From Caballeronia megalochromosomata (lineage in GTDB: Bacteria; Pseudomonadota; Gammaproteobacteria; Burkholderiales; Burkholderiaceae), in contig LRBF01000122.1 of assembly GCA_001580565.1 (NCBI GenBank), forward strand, positions 1 through 64,000: DNA of 64,000 bases, given 5' to 3'. Of this stretch, positions 1 to 9,452 are shown piece by piece; the stretch's first letter is position 1; each line of letters begins with the position of its first letter. A model generated the notes under the pieces. The model worked only from the letters and a program-made list of their open reading frames with translations. It was not told the DNA's origin and did not search any database. Made by a program: the position numbers and the translations under genes.

Positions 1-987
1 TTTCTTCTGGAAGCCGTCCACGTCCGCTAGCAGTTGATTGATGATGCGGTTGCTTTCTGCGTCGGCGGAACCGGTCGCGCCGCTGGTGCGCGCGGCGGGC
101 CCGTCAGCTTCATCGATGAAGATCACCACCGGGCCATGTTTGCGCGCCGTCTTGAACAGATGCTTGACCTTCTGAATGCCGACGCCGTAATACTTCGCGC
201 TGAAAAAGCTCCCCGTGATCGCGATGAAGCGCGCGCCGCATTCACCCGCGAGCGCCTGTGCAAGCCGCGTTTTGCCGACTCCCGGACCGCCGGTCATCAG
301 TACGCCGCAGGGCGGACGGATGCCCAGGTTCGTGAACGACTTTGGATCGCGCAGATAGGCCTTGATGTCTTCCAGCGCGGCTTTAGCTTCGACCGCGCCG
401 ATCACGTCGTCGAAACTCGTGTCGGGCGGCTCGGTGATCAGCGTGGCGTCGCCCTTCATTTCGCGGCGCACGTACCAGAACATAAGGACCAGCATCAGCA
501 CGTACACCAGCATGACGACCGAGTCACGCAAGAAGGCGAGCAGCGGGCCTACGCCCGCCTGTGCGCCGATGGACACGTTCGGAAGCCACGCGATCTGGTA
601 GTCCAGCGCGCTTTCGCCCTTGATCGCGTTGAGCAGCAAGGACTGCGAGAACACCGCGAAGCGATCGCTGACGAAGTACCGCGCGCCGCTTTTCGTCGAC
701 ACGAGGATGGCGTCGAGCGTCACGCCGATTGCGGCCACGCGCTTCTCGCGGATATCCTCGAGCATGCGTGAGGCGTCGTTCTCGGTGCGCGCCCATGACG
801 ACGGATCCTGCCGCATCTGATAAACGATGCTCGTCGCCTGCTGCGGATCGTGATGCCGGTCCGCCATGCGGTACCGCAGAACGCCTGAGACGATCGCGAT
901 CAGTACGGCGACGAACACGGCGACGGAGATGAGAAGTCGCCGTCGGCCACGCCGCCGAGTCCACATTCCATTCTTTCCCGGTTTCAT
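1..987 (-). CDS. FtsH-like membrane AAA+ ATPase, 3' end outside window
   Basis: The frame is open from the ATG at 987 to the window edge (329 codons), so the C-terminal part is missing. An arginine-rich N-terminus is followed by a membrane segment at about residues 20-38, a periplasmic-type stretch, and a second membrane segment near residues 155-175. This is the FtsH topology. A Walker A motif (GGPGVGKT) and a Walker B motif (VVIFIDEAD) follow, and the visible part ends soon after. The family unfolds membrane or soluble proteins and usually carries a C-terminal HExxH zinc protease. Whether this copy has the protease cannot be seen. A GAGGAAG ribosome site lies about 8 bases before the ATG. 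The periplasmic part is not obviously that of housekeeping FtsH, so I call it FtsH-like. Confidence 0.85.
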   Translation of the reverse strand, partial: MKPGKNGMWTRRRGRRRLLISVAVFVAVLIAIVSGVLRYRMADRHHDPQQATSIVYQMRQDPSSWARTENDASRMLEDIREKRVAAIGVTLDAILVSTKSGARYFVSDRFAVFSQSLLLNAIKGESALDYQIAWLPNVSIGAQAGVGPLLAFLRDSVVMLVYVLMLVLMFWYVRREMKGDATLITEPPDTSFDDVIGAVEAKAALEDIKAYLRDPKSFTNLGIRPPCGVLMTGGPGVGKTRLAQALAGECGARFIAITGSFFSAKYYGVGIQKVKHLFKTARKHGPVVIFIDEADGPAARTSGATGSADAESNRIINQLLADVDGFQKK

Positions 988-1239
988 GGGGGTTCTTCCT
1001 CGTATCGCGTACGTGTGCGTCCCTCTCATGCGGAGACTTGCCTCTCATGCTCCGGTCCCTGCGCGTGTCATGTTTGCGCGAGTTTTTTATTGCGGCAACA
1101 TGGGAGCGCAGGCTACGAATGTTGCACGCGCTGAAGATTCGCGTCCGTGCGCATGACCGCTTTGGGGTCGGCGCGGCGCGTGACGCCGGAGTTTTCGTGG
1201 CTGGACATCGCTGATACATAAAGGACCACGATTTCCTGC

Positions 1240-1893
1240 GGCGGCGCACCTCGTTCAACCAAGTGCGTCATCGATAGCACGTGTTGATCGACGGTTACGA
1301 TCAGGTTGCGGCGGCCTTCGCCGCGCCTGCGCTGATGCACGCATGGCACACGAACGCGGCCGGCTTCGGACGCGTGTTCGGCGTGGGACTGTTCGGCGTG
1401 CTCGTGGGCTCGCTGTTGCTCGGCTTAAGCGACGATCGCTTCATCGCCGCCTCACGATCAACTGCGGCTCGCTCTGGTTCGGCATTCTGACCTTCACGTG
1501 CGGCTATGCGGACTCGCTCGGGCAACTCACGCTGCTGCGCTTTCTCGCGGGCATCGGCATGGGCGGGGTCGTGCCGAACACGGTCGCGCTCGTTTCCGAG
1601 TACGCCCCGAAGGCGCGCCGCGCGACGTGGATCACGCTGATGTTCTCCGACTTCTCGATCGGTGCCGGTGGTGGCGGAGTTCGGTCGCGGGATCGATGCT
1701 CGGCGGCGTGCTGCTGTCGATGCATCTGCCGGTAGCGCAACTGTTCTTCAATCTCGCCGCGGTGTTCGTGTTGATCGTGTTGCTCTCGGCGTGGCTCGGC
1801 GGTGTGCGGCGGTATGAGCGACGTATCGCAACGGAGCCATGCCGAGCACGGGCATCGTCGCGTCGGGAAACTTCTCTGATTCGGGCGTCGTGA
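1240..1893 (+). pseudogene. Decayed MFS transporter (aromatic acid:H+ symporter type)
   Basis: Three overlapping frames read in order as parts of one major facilitator protein. The first, from about 1240, contains LIDGYDQVAAAFAAPAL and the end of the second helix (GVLVGSLLLGL). The second runs from about 1445 to 1680 with RFLAGIGMGGVVPNTVALV and SEYAPKARR, the typical helix 4 and loop of the AAHS family. The third continues with hydrophobic helices to about 1830. Two frameshifts and an early in-frame stop before LIDGYD separate them, and the second half of a normal 430-450 residue carrier is absent. It is a relic of a transporter for an aromatic or organic acid. No functional product is expected. 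Confidence 0.75.
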
Positions 1894-1937
1894 GCGGCGC
1901 CCGTTTCTTCGTCAGCGATCCCGAGTGGCCCAATAAT

Positions 1938-1949
1938 TTGTCTAGACAA
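1938..1949. promoter_or_regulatory. Perfect 12-bp palindrome, possible GntR/FadR-type operator
   Basis: TTGTCTAGACAA is a perfect palindrome in the roughly 345-base gap between the MFS relic and the dioxygenase gene. Outer TTGT/ACAA arms resemble operators of FadR-type GntR regulators. It lies about 290 bp before the next start codon, so its target is uncertain. Apart from this site, the second palindrome at 2143-2156 and a candidate promoter at 2108-2136, I see nothing else in the gap. Confidence 0.4.
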
Positions 1950-2107
1950 GACTCGACGATTCATAGAGTTCGCAAGAATAGAATTGGCCACGCACGCTCC
2001 GCGCAGCCGTCGAGCACCGTTCCAGACACGCTTCTTCTCCATCCCGAACCGCTATCCGACGCGATAAAACCGGCGTAGGTGTTTGCCCGCATGGCTGTCA
2101 CATCTTC

Positions 2108-2136
2108 TTGATGGAAAAGTCGAGCGGGTTTAGATT
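2108..2136 (+). promoter_or_regulatory. Candidate sigma-70 promoter of the dioxygenase/ABC operon
   Basis: TTGATG (2108-2113) and TAGATT (2131-2136) are separated by 17 bases and match the consensus boxes at 4 of 6 positions each. The palindrome at 2143-2156 falls just after the -10 box, where a repressor would block initiation. The start codon at 2238 leaves a leader of about 95 nt. Confidence 0.35.
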
Positions 2137-2142
2137 GCAAAT

Positions 2143-2156
2143 CTTGTATATACAAG
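2143..2156. promoter_or_regulatory. Perfect 14-bp palindrome CTTGTATATACAAG, likely operator
   Basis: This is a perfect palindrome with the TTGT...ACAA arms also seen at 1938-1949. Sites of this form are typical of FCD-domain GntR repressors. It lies about 80 bp upstream of the dioxygenase start and next to a candidate promoter. Two FCD-type GntR regulators are encoded later in the window, but none lies beside this operon. Confidence 0.5.
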
Positions 2157-2237
2157 CGTGCGATTTGCCCAAGGCGCGCATTCGCTGGCGCGTCGCGGCA
2201 TGCATCGAGTCCAAGGTCCCAAATCACTGGAGCGCAA

Positions 2238-3305
2238 ATGTCTTCCGCCGAATATCTGCAAGGTGCGTGTGTGTGGAATGGCGTCGAAATGCGGGAGAAT
2301 CAGCGATGGATCAAACAGATTCCTTCTGCCGTGCTCGACGAGATCGACGCGGCTGTCGCCAGGACCGGCAATACCGGGTGGCGTGACATCACGCGCGAGA
2401 ACTTTCCGCTGCCGGGCGCCACTGCGTTCTTCGACGACGTGCGCGCCGAACTGGAAAACGGCTCCGGAATGGTCAAGATCCGTGGCCTCGATGTCAGCCG
2501 CTACGACGCGGAACAACTGCGCCGCATCTGGTACGCACTGGGCCGGCATCTCGGCACGCCGATGTTCCAGAACCGCCGCGGCGAACTGATGCGCGAGATC
2601 AGGGACGAAGGCGCGGGCGTAGGTGCGAAGCTGTACGGTTCGACGGTGGATGCATCGGGGAAGGAGTTTCTATCGTCGGGCGCGCGGACGCTATCGCCGG
2701 GCGAGTTGCGCTTCCATACGGACCGTTGCGACGTCGTCGGCTTGCTTTGTGTGCGCCAGGCGTCGGAGGGCGGCGTGAGCAAGCTCGCGAGCAGCGCGAC
2801 GATCTACAACGAAATGCTCAGGCGCCGCCCGGACCTGCATGCGCTGCTTTGCAGGCCCATCCCGCGAAGCCGCTTCGGCGAGGAAGCGGGAGGCGAGTAC
2901 GTCGCCTACGATCTGCCGGTTTTCGGCGTACGCGACGGCAAGCTGACCAGCCACTTTTCGCTGACGTACATCGAGAACGCGCAACTGCTTCCCGGCGTGC
3001 GCAAACTGACCGATGCCGAGCACGAAGCGATACGCCTGCTGCTGCAGCTTGCGCAGGAACACTGCTTCGAGATGCGTTTCGCTCCCGGCGATATCCAGCT
3101 TCTCAACAACCACGTCATCTATCACGGACGCACGGCGTTCAAGGACGACGTGAGCACCGGCCAGGACAGGATGCTGATGCGTCTCTGGCTTTCGGTACCC
3201 AATTCGCGCGCGCTGCCTGAAGATCATGCGATCCTCTGGGGCGATGTGTCGGGCGGCATGCCTCATGGCGGCATCGCGCAACCGGCGACGCCGTGCGTGA
3301 ACTGA
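2238..3305 (+). CDS. TauD/TfdA-family Fe(II)/2-oxoglutarate dioxygenase
   Basis: The 355-residue protein carries the iron facial triad: H160-T-D162 (RFHTDRCD) and a distal H296 in NNHVIYHGR. An arginine pair around residues 311-315 would bind 2-oxoglutarate. Family members hydroxylate unactivated carbons, often to release sulfite, amines or other groups, or to modify amino acids. The start has GGAG 6-9 bases upstream. The gene sits 50 bp before a polar amino-acid ABC transporter, so the substrate is probably the transported, amino-acid-like compound. The long C-terminal half resembles the clavaminate-synthase-like branch more than taurine dioxygenase, but substrate cannot be read from sequence. 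Confidence 0.9.
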   Translation: MSSAEYLQGACVWNGVEMRENQRWIKQIPSAVLDEIDAAVARTGNTGWRDITRENFPLPGATAFFDDVRAELENGSGMVKIRGLDVSRYDAEQLRRIWYALGRHLGTPMFQNRRGELMREIRDEGAGVGAKLYGSTVDASGKEFLSSGARTLSPGELRFHTDRCDVVGLLCVRQASEGGVSKLASSATIYNEMLRRRPDLHALLCRPIPRSRFGEEAGGEYVAYDLPVFGVRDGKLTSHFSLTYIENAQLLPGVRKLTDAEHEAIRLLLQLAQEHCFEMRFAPGDIQLLNNHVIYHGRTAFKDDVSTGQDRMLMRLWLSVPNSRALPEDHAILWGDVSGGMPHGGIAQPATPCVN

Positions 3306-3354
3306 GTGTGTTCCCGGTCGAAGGCGTGCTTCATTCCACCAAGAGGAGACTAAC

Positions 3355-4230
3355 GTGATGCAAAGCAGTATGCCTCGCGCAACAACAGGTGCACTTTGGC
3401 TTCAACGGGCGATCGTTTCGATCGCGATGAGCGCGTTCGCTGTCGCGGCGAGCGCCGCGACGGACTATGGTAATTGCGAAGTCACCGGCGACAAGGGCTC
3501 CGTCAAACTGACGACCGTCACGCCCGGCGCGCTTTCGGTGCGGCCGGTGCTCGGCGTGCCCGGCTGGTGGAACGGCGACTCGCTGGAGACCATCAAGGAT
3601 GGCTTCGAGTATTGCATGGCCGCCAACATGGCTTATCGTGCGGGCCTCGATCGCGTCGTCCTGGTGAGTCGTTCGTTTCAGCAGGTCCTCACGGGACAAT
3701 CGCAGGGATTCGATATCGCGCTGAGCGAGATCACCATCACGGATGCGCGCAAGAAGGTGGTCAACTTCACCGAGCCTTACTTCAGTTCCGATCAGGGCGT
3801 GCTCGTCAAGGCGGGCACCAAGGTCGACAAGAGCAACCTGAGCAGCCTTCGTTATGCCGTCGAGCGCGGCACGACGGCCTACGACTACATCATGGAGAAG
3901 ATCAAGCCCGCGGAGCAGCCCAAGGTGTTCAACGATCCTCCGTCGATGTACACGGCGCTGGCAGCCGGACAGGTGGACGCCGTGATCTACGACACGCCGA
4001 ACGTGCTGTTGCGCGCGAAGAACTCGAACGGTGCACTGCAGGTGGTCGGACGCTTCGATACGGGCGAGAAGTGGGGCGGGGTGGTCAACAAGGATTCGCC
4101 GAATCTCGCGGCTTTCAACCAGTTGATCGAAGGTCTCAAGAAGGACGGCACGCTCGACCGGCTGAGCGCGAAGTACCTCACGCCGGAGCTCGGCACCGAT
4201 CCGACCAAAGTGCCCGTGCTGAACCCCTGA
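3355..4230 (+). CDS. Polar amino-acid ABC transporter, periplasmic substrate-binding protein
   Basis: The 291-residue protein has a signal peptide ending at SAFAVAASAA and a family 3 solute-binding fold (SBP_bac_3). Diagnostic stretches are FDIALSEITITDARKKVVNF and the YDYIMEKIKP to ALAAGQVDAVIYD region that closes the second lobe. It captures a polar or charged amino acid, or an opine-like compound, and delivers it to the permease encoded next, 13 bp downstream. An RBS (AAGAGGAG) precedes the start. Lying directly after the dioxygenase gene, it probably imports that enzyme's substrate. Confidence 0.92.
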   Translation: MMQSSMPRATTGALWLQRAIVSIAMSAFAVAASAATDYGNCEVTGDKGSVKLTTVTPGALSVRPVLGVPGWWNGDSLETIKDGFEYCMAANMAYRAGLDRVVLVSRSFQQVLTGQSQGFDIALSEITITDARKKVVNFTEPYFSSDQGVLVKAGTKVDKSNLSSLRYAVERGTTAYDYIMEKIKPAEQPKVFNDPPSMYTALAAGQVDAVIYDTPNVLLRAKNSNGALQVVGRFDTGEKWGGVVNKDSPNLAAFNQLIEGLKKDGTLDRLSAKYLTPELGTDPTKVPVLNP

Positions 4231-4243
4231 GCGAGCCTGAACC

Positions 4244-5389
4244 ATGAGCAACGCAACGCGACACACGAGCGATGTGACACAGTCGCAGGCGCCGGTGACG
4301 AACGGCCGCCGCCTGAGGACGGGCGGCATGCCGTGCGTGCCGACGTCCTTGTTGAGCACATCGATCGTGACGGTGATGGCCGTCGTCCTGGCAAGCTGGT
4401 ACACGATTGCCGTGATGCGAAGCTCGCTGCTGGTCGCTCAGCTCGATAGCGCGGCGGTCAATGCGCTCGCTGCCGTGCTGGCGTTGCTCTCCCTGGCGAT
4501 CGTCGTGCCGCTCGTCCGGGCGCTGCGATTCGGCAATGCCATCCGCGATGCCGCCGCGCGCCGCGATCTGGCGAAGGCGCGCGGCGCCCGCTCGGCCACG
4601 AGGGATCAGTGCTTCATCGCGCTGGGGTATGCGATGGCGCAACTGGTTCTGGTCATCGTGCTGCAGTTTTTCCTGATCAATCATCAGGCGGTGGCCAAGA
4701 CGTTCTTCGCGGTGCCGTTGATGATCAAGACGTTTCCGCTGGTGCTCGCCGCCTTCTGGATGAACGTCAAGATCGCCGTCATCACGGAGATACTCGTCCT
4801 GATCTGGGGCTTGATCGTGGCGCTCGCGATGTTCGCGCCGGGCGCGGCGGGCAAGCCCGTGCGTCTGATCGCCACTGCGTATGTCGACATCTTCCGCGCC
4901 GTGCCCGCGGTGCTCGTGATCTATCTGGTCGGCTTTGGCATCCCGCTGACCGGCATCCCCGTGCTCAAGGACCTTTCGCTGACGATCTTCGTCATCGTCG
5001 CGCTGACGTTGACGGTCGGCGCGTACGTCGCGGAAATCTACCGCGCCGGGATTCTGAGCATCCACTGGAGTCAGAGCGCGGCCGCGCGCTCGCTCGGCCT
5101 GTCGCACTTCCAGACCCTGCGATTCGTGATCGTTCCGCAAGGCGTGCGGCAGATCATTCCGCCGCTGCTCAATTCGTTCATCTCGCTGCAGAAGGATACC
5201 GCGCTGGTGTCGGTCGTCGGCGTGATCGACTCGTTCAATCAATCCATGCTGATCGCGTCGAACTACTACAACCTGTCCGCGGTCAGCACGGTGGCGCTGC
5301 TGTTCATCGTGATCTCGATCCCGCAGACGCGCTTCGTCGAGCGAATGATGCGACGCGACCGGGCACGCATGCGTGCCGGCGAAGCCTGA
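4244..5389 (+). CDS. Polar amino-acid ABC transporter permease
   Basis: This is a 381-residue HisM/GlnP-type permease. It is longer than the usual 220-240 residues because of an N-terminal extension with extra membrane helices before the core. The EAA-type coupling loop is visible near residues 280-300 (SQSAAARSLGLSHFQTLRFVIVPQG). It forms the membrane channel with the ATPase encoded 12 bp downstream. Only one permease gene is present, so it probably acts as a homodimer. The extended N-terminus resembles the extended permeases of some glutamate/aspartate and arginine systems. Confidence 0.92.
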   Translation: MSNATRHTSDVTQSQAPVTNGRRLRTGGMPCVPTSLLSTSIVTVMAVVLASWYTIAVMRSSLLVAQLDSAAVNALAAVLALLSLAIVVPLVRALRFGNAIRDAAARRDLAKARGARSATRDQCFIALGYAMAQLVLVIVLQFFLINHQAVAKTFFAVPLMIKTFPLVLAAFWMNVKIAVITEILVLIWGLIVALAMFAPGAAGKPVRLIATAYVDIFRAVPAVLVIYLVGFGIPLTGIPVLKDLSLTIFVIVALTLTVGAYVAEIYRAGILSIHWSQSAAARSLGLSHFQTLRFVIVPQGVRQIIPPLLNSFISLQKDTALVSVVGVIDSFNQSMLIASNYYNLSAVSTVALLFIVISIPQTRFVERMMRRDRARMRAGEA

Positions 5390-5401
5390 GGAGACGAGCC
5401 C

Positions 5402-6145
<744 letters not shown>

Positions 6146-6298
6146 GCGAGGGTTTCGCGACGTTCACGTCAACGCGGCAGAAGCGTATCGAAACGCAACG
6201 AACGCGTGCTTTGGCGTCGCTCGTGTGGGGCGGAAAGGGTTGGTCGGAGCCGTAGCTGAATCTGTCGGGTGCTGCGCCTTAACTCCCCCTGATTACCC

Positions 6299-7090
6299 TC
6301 AGGCATAAGAAATATTGGTCCCTCCAATTGCGCGCGCCGTCTCGACAACCTGCGGCCCGATCTCCGCTATCGCACGCTCCAGTGTCCAGCGGGTCGAAGG
6401 CGCGGAAACGTTGACCGCGCCCACTGGCTTGCCGTTGGGCGCGAGGATCGCCGCCGCGATGTTGATATCGCCGTTGTAGTACTCGCCGTTGGCCCACGCG
6501 AAGCCGCGCCCGCGCGCTTCGATCAGCAACTCGTTCAGCCGCGCGAGATCGGTCACGGTCTCCGATGTATACGGCACGCGCTCGCAGGCTTCGAGCAGGC
6601 CGCGAGCAGTGGACTCGGGCAGACGCGAGAGGAGGGCGCGGCCCGTCGCCGTGCAATAAACCGGCAGGCGCATGCCGATCGGCATGTTGACGAACATCTC
6701 GCGATGCGTCGGAAAGCGGGCGATATACACGACATCGTGTCCATCCAGTTCAGCGACGATGCAGGTCTCGCCGCACGCGCGATTGAGCGCATGAACATAC
6801 GGATTGGCGCTCTTCACGAGTGCGCTCGTCTGCAGATAACGCAGGCCGACTTCGAGTGAGCGCGGCGCGAGCGAGTACACCTTGGTCGTTTCATTCTTGT
6901 GCAGATAGCCGAGCGCAACGAGCGTGAAGGCGAAGCGCTGCGCGGCGCTCTTGGTCATGCCGGCGGCCTCCGCGAGATCGCCGAGCTTCATGGTCGGGCG
7001 GTCTTCGGTGAACGCGGTGAGCAATTGCAGGCCGCGCGCAAGCGAATTGATATAGAGACGTGATTCTTCGCCTTGCGTCATGTCGTTCAT
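6299..7090 (-). CDS. IclR-family transcriptional regulator
   Basis: The 263-residue protein has an N-terminal winged helix (TMKLGDLAEAAGMTKSAAQRF) and a C-terminal ligand-sensing IclR domain ending in AIAEIGPQVVETARAIGG. I chose the ATG at 7090 (MNDMTQ) rather than 7126 because it gives the usual family length, although no strong ribosome site is visible for either. IclR proteins commonly control adjacent catabolic or transport genes. It lies between two polar amino-acid ABC systems, directly downstream of the minus-strand one, and could be the last gene of that operon. Confidence 0.92.
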   Translation of the reverse strand: MNDMTQGEESRLYINSLARGLQLLTAFTEDRPTMKLGDLAEAAGMTKSAAQRFAFTLVALGYLHKNETTKVYSLAPRSLEVGLRYLQTSALVKSANPYVHALNRACGETCIVAELDGHDVVYIARFPTHREMFVNMPIGMRLPVYCTATGRALLSRLPESTARGLLEACERVPYTSETVTDLARLNELLIEARGRGFAWANGEYYNGDINIAAAILAPNGKPVGAVNVSAPSTRWTLERAIAEIGPQVVETARAIGGTNISYA

Positions 7091-7141
7091 GAGATGTCCA
7101 GGTGAGCGCGTTCTTCGCGAAGGCACGCAGGCACGCGCGTC

Positions 7142-7876
7142 TCAGGCGAGGATCTGCCCGAGAAACTCGCGCGCCCGCGCCGACTGCGGCGCGCTGAAGA
7201 AGCGCCGCGGTTCGCAGCTTTCGACGATCTTGCCATGATCCATGAACACGATGCGATCGCCTACCTCGCGCGCGAAGCCCATTTCGTGCGTGACACACAT
7301 CATCGTCATGCCGTCGCGCGCGAGCTGCATCATCGTATCGAGCACTTCCTTCACCATCTCGGGATCGAGCGCCGAGGTCGGCTCGTCGAACAGCATGATG
7401 CGCGGTTGCATGCACAGGCTGCGCGCGATCGCGACGCGCTGCTTCTGTCCGCCCGACAACTGTCCCGGATGCTTGTGCGCATGCGCACCGAGTTTCACGC
7501 GCTCGAGGTAATGCATCGCGAGGGCGTCGGCTTCCTTCGCGGGCATTTTTTTCACGAGCCTGAGCGCGGCGGTGCAGTTGCCGAGCGCGCTCAGATGCGG
7601 AAACAGGTTGAAGTGCTGAAACACCATGCCGACGTCGGCGCGTACCCGGCGAATGTTGGCCGCGCGGCCATCGAGCGCAATGCCGTTGACGACGATCTCG
7701 CCCTTCTGATGATCCTCCAGTGCATTGACGAGGCGAATGGTCGTCGACTTGCCCGAGCCGGACGGGCCGCACAGAATGAGCCGTTCGCCCGGTTGTACGT
7801 CGAGATCGATGTTGTCGAGCACCTGGAATTCGCCATACCACTTGGAGACGGCGCGCATCGAAATGATCGGGTCCAT
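7142..7876 (-). CDS. Polar amino-acid ABC transporter ATP-binding protein
   Basis: The protein has 244 residues. Walker A is GPSGSGKST, the Q-loop is VFQHFNLFPH, the signature is LSGGQKQR, and Walker B leads into LFDEPTSALDPE. The ATG at 7876 (MDPIISMRAV) is chosen because upstream sequence belongs to the permease in another frame. It is a second GlnQ-type ATPase, encoded opposite in direction to the first. The order downstream of the ureohydrolase is binding protein, permease, ATPase, IclR, with short gaps suggesting one transcript. Confidence 0.92.
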   Translation of the reverse strand: MDPIISMRAVSKWYGEFQVLDNIDLDVQPGERLILCGPSGSGKSTTIRLVNALEDHQKGEIVVNGIALDGRAANIRRVRADVGMVFQHFNLFPHLSALGNCTAALRLVKKMPAKEADALAMHYLERVKLGAHAHKHPGQLSGGQKQRVAIARSLCMQPRIMLFDEPTSALDPEMVKEVLDTMMQLARDGMTMMCVTHEMGFAREVGDRIVFMDHGKIVESCEPRRFFSAPQSARAREFLGQILA

Positions 7877-7890
7877 GTACGGCGCTCCTG

Positions 7891-8598
7891 TCAGATCTTC
7901 GCGGCGGGATTGTGATCCGGCGCGCCGCTCCAGTAACCGGGAATCGAAAGCGACTTCTCCGCGCGACGGAACAGATACGACAGCGCACCACACATCACGA
8001 AGTAGATCGCGCCGACGAGCGAATACACCAGCAGCGAACGGAACGTCGCGCCGGCGAGCATCTGCCCCGCGCGCATGAGCTCGTACACGCTGATGACCGC
8101 GACGAGCGATGTGTCCTTCACGAGCACGAGCGCATAGTTGCCGAGCGCGGGGAAGATCGTGCGCAGCGCCTGCGGCATGACGATCACGCGCATGCGCTGC
8201 GCGCGCGTCATGCCGAGCGCGCGCGACGCCTCGAATTGCCCGTTGTCCACCGACTGAATGCCGCCGCGAAACAGCTCCGCGAGATAGGCGCCGAAGTTGA
8301 GCACGAGCCCGAGCACGCCCGCGACGAATCCGGGAATCACCACGCCCAGCTCGGGCAGGCCGTAGTAGAGAAAGAAAAGCTGCACGAGCAGCGGCGTGCC
8401 GCGAACGATGTCGATGTACACCTTCGCCGCCGAGCGCACCGCCGTGACCGACGACATGCGGCAGAAGCACACCGCCAGCCCGAGCGCGACCGACAGCAGC
8501 GAGGACGCCGCGAACAGTGCGAACGTCCACCAAGCGCCCTGCAACAGCGGCTCCAGATAGGTCTTGAGGATGTCGAGCGTCATGGCGGGCTCCGTCAT
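7891..8598 (-). CDS. Polar amino-acid ABC transporter permease
   Basis: This 235-residue HisM/GlnP-type permease has about five membrane helices and the coupling loop FEASRALGMTRAQRMRVIVMPQA. It ends 15 bp before the ATPase gene. A second in-frame ATG at 8583 (MTLDILKTY) is an alternative start. With the binding protein and ATPase it forms a complete importer. Its single permease gene implies a homodimer. Confidence 0.92.
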   Translation of the reverse strand: MTEPAMTLDILKTYLEPLLQGAWWTFALFAASSLLSVALGLAVCFCRMSSVTAVRSAAKVYIDIVRGTPLLVQLFFLYYGLPELGVVIPGFVAGVLGLVLNFGAYLAELFRGGIQSVDNGQFEASRALGMTRAQRMRVIVMPQALRTIFPALGNYALVLVKDTSLVAVISVYELMRAGQMLAGATFRSLLVYSLVGAIYFVMCGALSYLFRRAEKSLSIPGYWSGAPDHNPAAKI

Positions 8599-8616
8599 CG
8601 GGGTTCGGGTCGGACT

Positions 8617-9408
8617 TTAGTGACTTTCCATGCTCGCGACGCCCCATTTGGCGAGAATCGTATGCAGTTCGCCGTCCTGCTTCATTTTCGCGAGCGCATC
8701 GTTGACGGCGGTGAGCAGCGTCGGATTGTTCTTCTGCGTGCATGCGCCCACTTGCCACTGCTTCTGCGCGCGATAGTCGGCATCGAGCTTCACGCCCGGA
8801 ATCGACTTCGCCTTGATCTGATACAGCACGCTCGGCGGATCGACCACGCCGAGATCGATGCGGCCCACGCGCACATCGGCGAGCAGCGAGAAGTAGTCCT
8901 GATAGGTGGATACATCGGTGCCGGGCAGCGCCTTGATCATCTTGTACTGCACGCTGTCGACGAGCGTGCCGACCTTCGCGCCCTTGAAGTCCGCAAGCGA
9001 GCCATAGTGTTTCTTGTCGCCATCGCGGATGACGACGCCTTCGCCCCAGCCGTAGATCGGCGCGCTGAAATCGACCACCTGCGCGCGCTCCTCGGTGATG
9101 AAGAGCGGCGCGGCCATCACGTCGGCGCGGCCTGACGTGAGCGTCGGGATCAGGCCGTCGAACGGCACGTCGGTGAGCTTCACCGATACGCCGAGGCGCT
9201 TGCCGATCGCATCGGCGACATCGACCATGATGCCTTTCATCGAGTTCGATGCAGGGTCGAGAAAACCGTGCGGCGGACTCGACGCCGTCGTCACCACGTT
9301 CAGTGTCTTCGTCTGCATCACCTCGGCGAGCGTGCGCGCACCGGCGGGCAATGCAATCAGGCTCGCGCAGGCCGCGGCGAGCAGAGGCAGCGATTTCAGA
9401 CGTGTCAT
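8617..9408 (-). CDS. Polar amino-acid ABC transporter, periplasmic substrate-binding protein
   Basis: The 263-residue protein begins MTRLKSLPLLAAA, has a signal peptide ending near LPAGARTL, and has an SBP_bac_3 fold. Landmarks are VDVADAIGKRLGVSVKLTDV, SGRADVMAAPLFITEERAQVV and the closing AGRIDLG-like stretch VRVGRIDLGVVDPPS. The ATG at 9408 is internal to a long open frame that continues upstream in the shadow of the ureohydrolase. Position after the ureohydrolase suggests the imported compound is related to that protein's substrate. Confidence 0.92.
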   Translation of the reverse strand: MTRLKSLPLLAAACASLIALPAGARTLAEVMQTKTLNVVTTASSPPHGFLDPASNSMKGIMVDVADAIGKRLGVSVKLTDVPFDGLIPTLTSGRADVMAAPLFITEERAQVVDFSAPIYGWGEGVVIRDGDKKHYGSLADFKGAKVGTLVDSVQYKMIKALPGTDVSTYQDYFSLLADVRVGRIDLGVVDPPSVLYQIKAKSIPGVKLDADYRAQKQWQVGACTQKNNPTLLTAVNDALAKMKQDGELHTILAKWGVASMESH

Positions 9409-9452
9409 GGCGGGTCTCTTCGCAAGTAATTGAACGATGATCCTGCGTGCGG

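Noticed and set aside
34..771. Plus-strand frame of 245 codons at the left edge
   Set aside because: It is antisense to the FtsH-like gene, which has Walker motifs.
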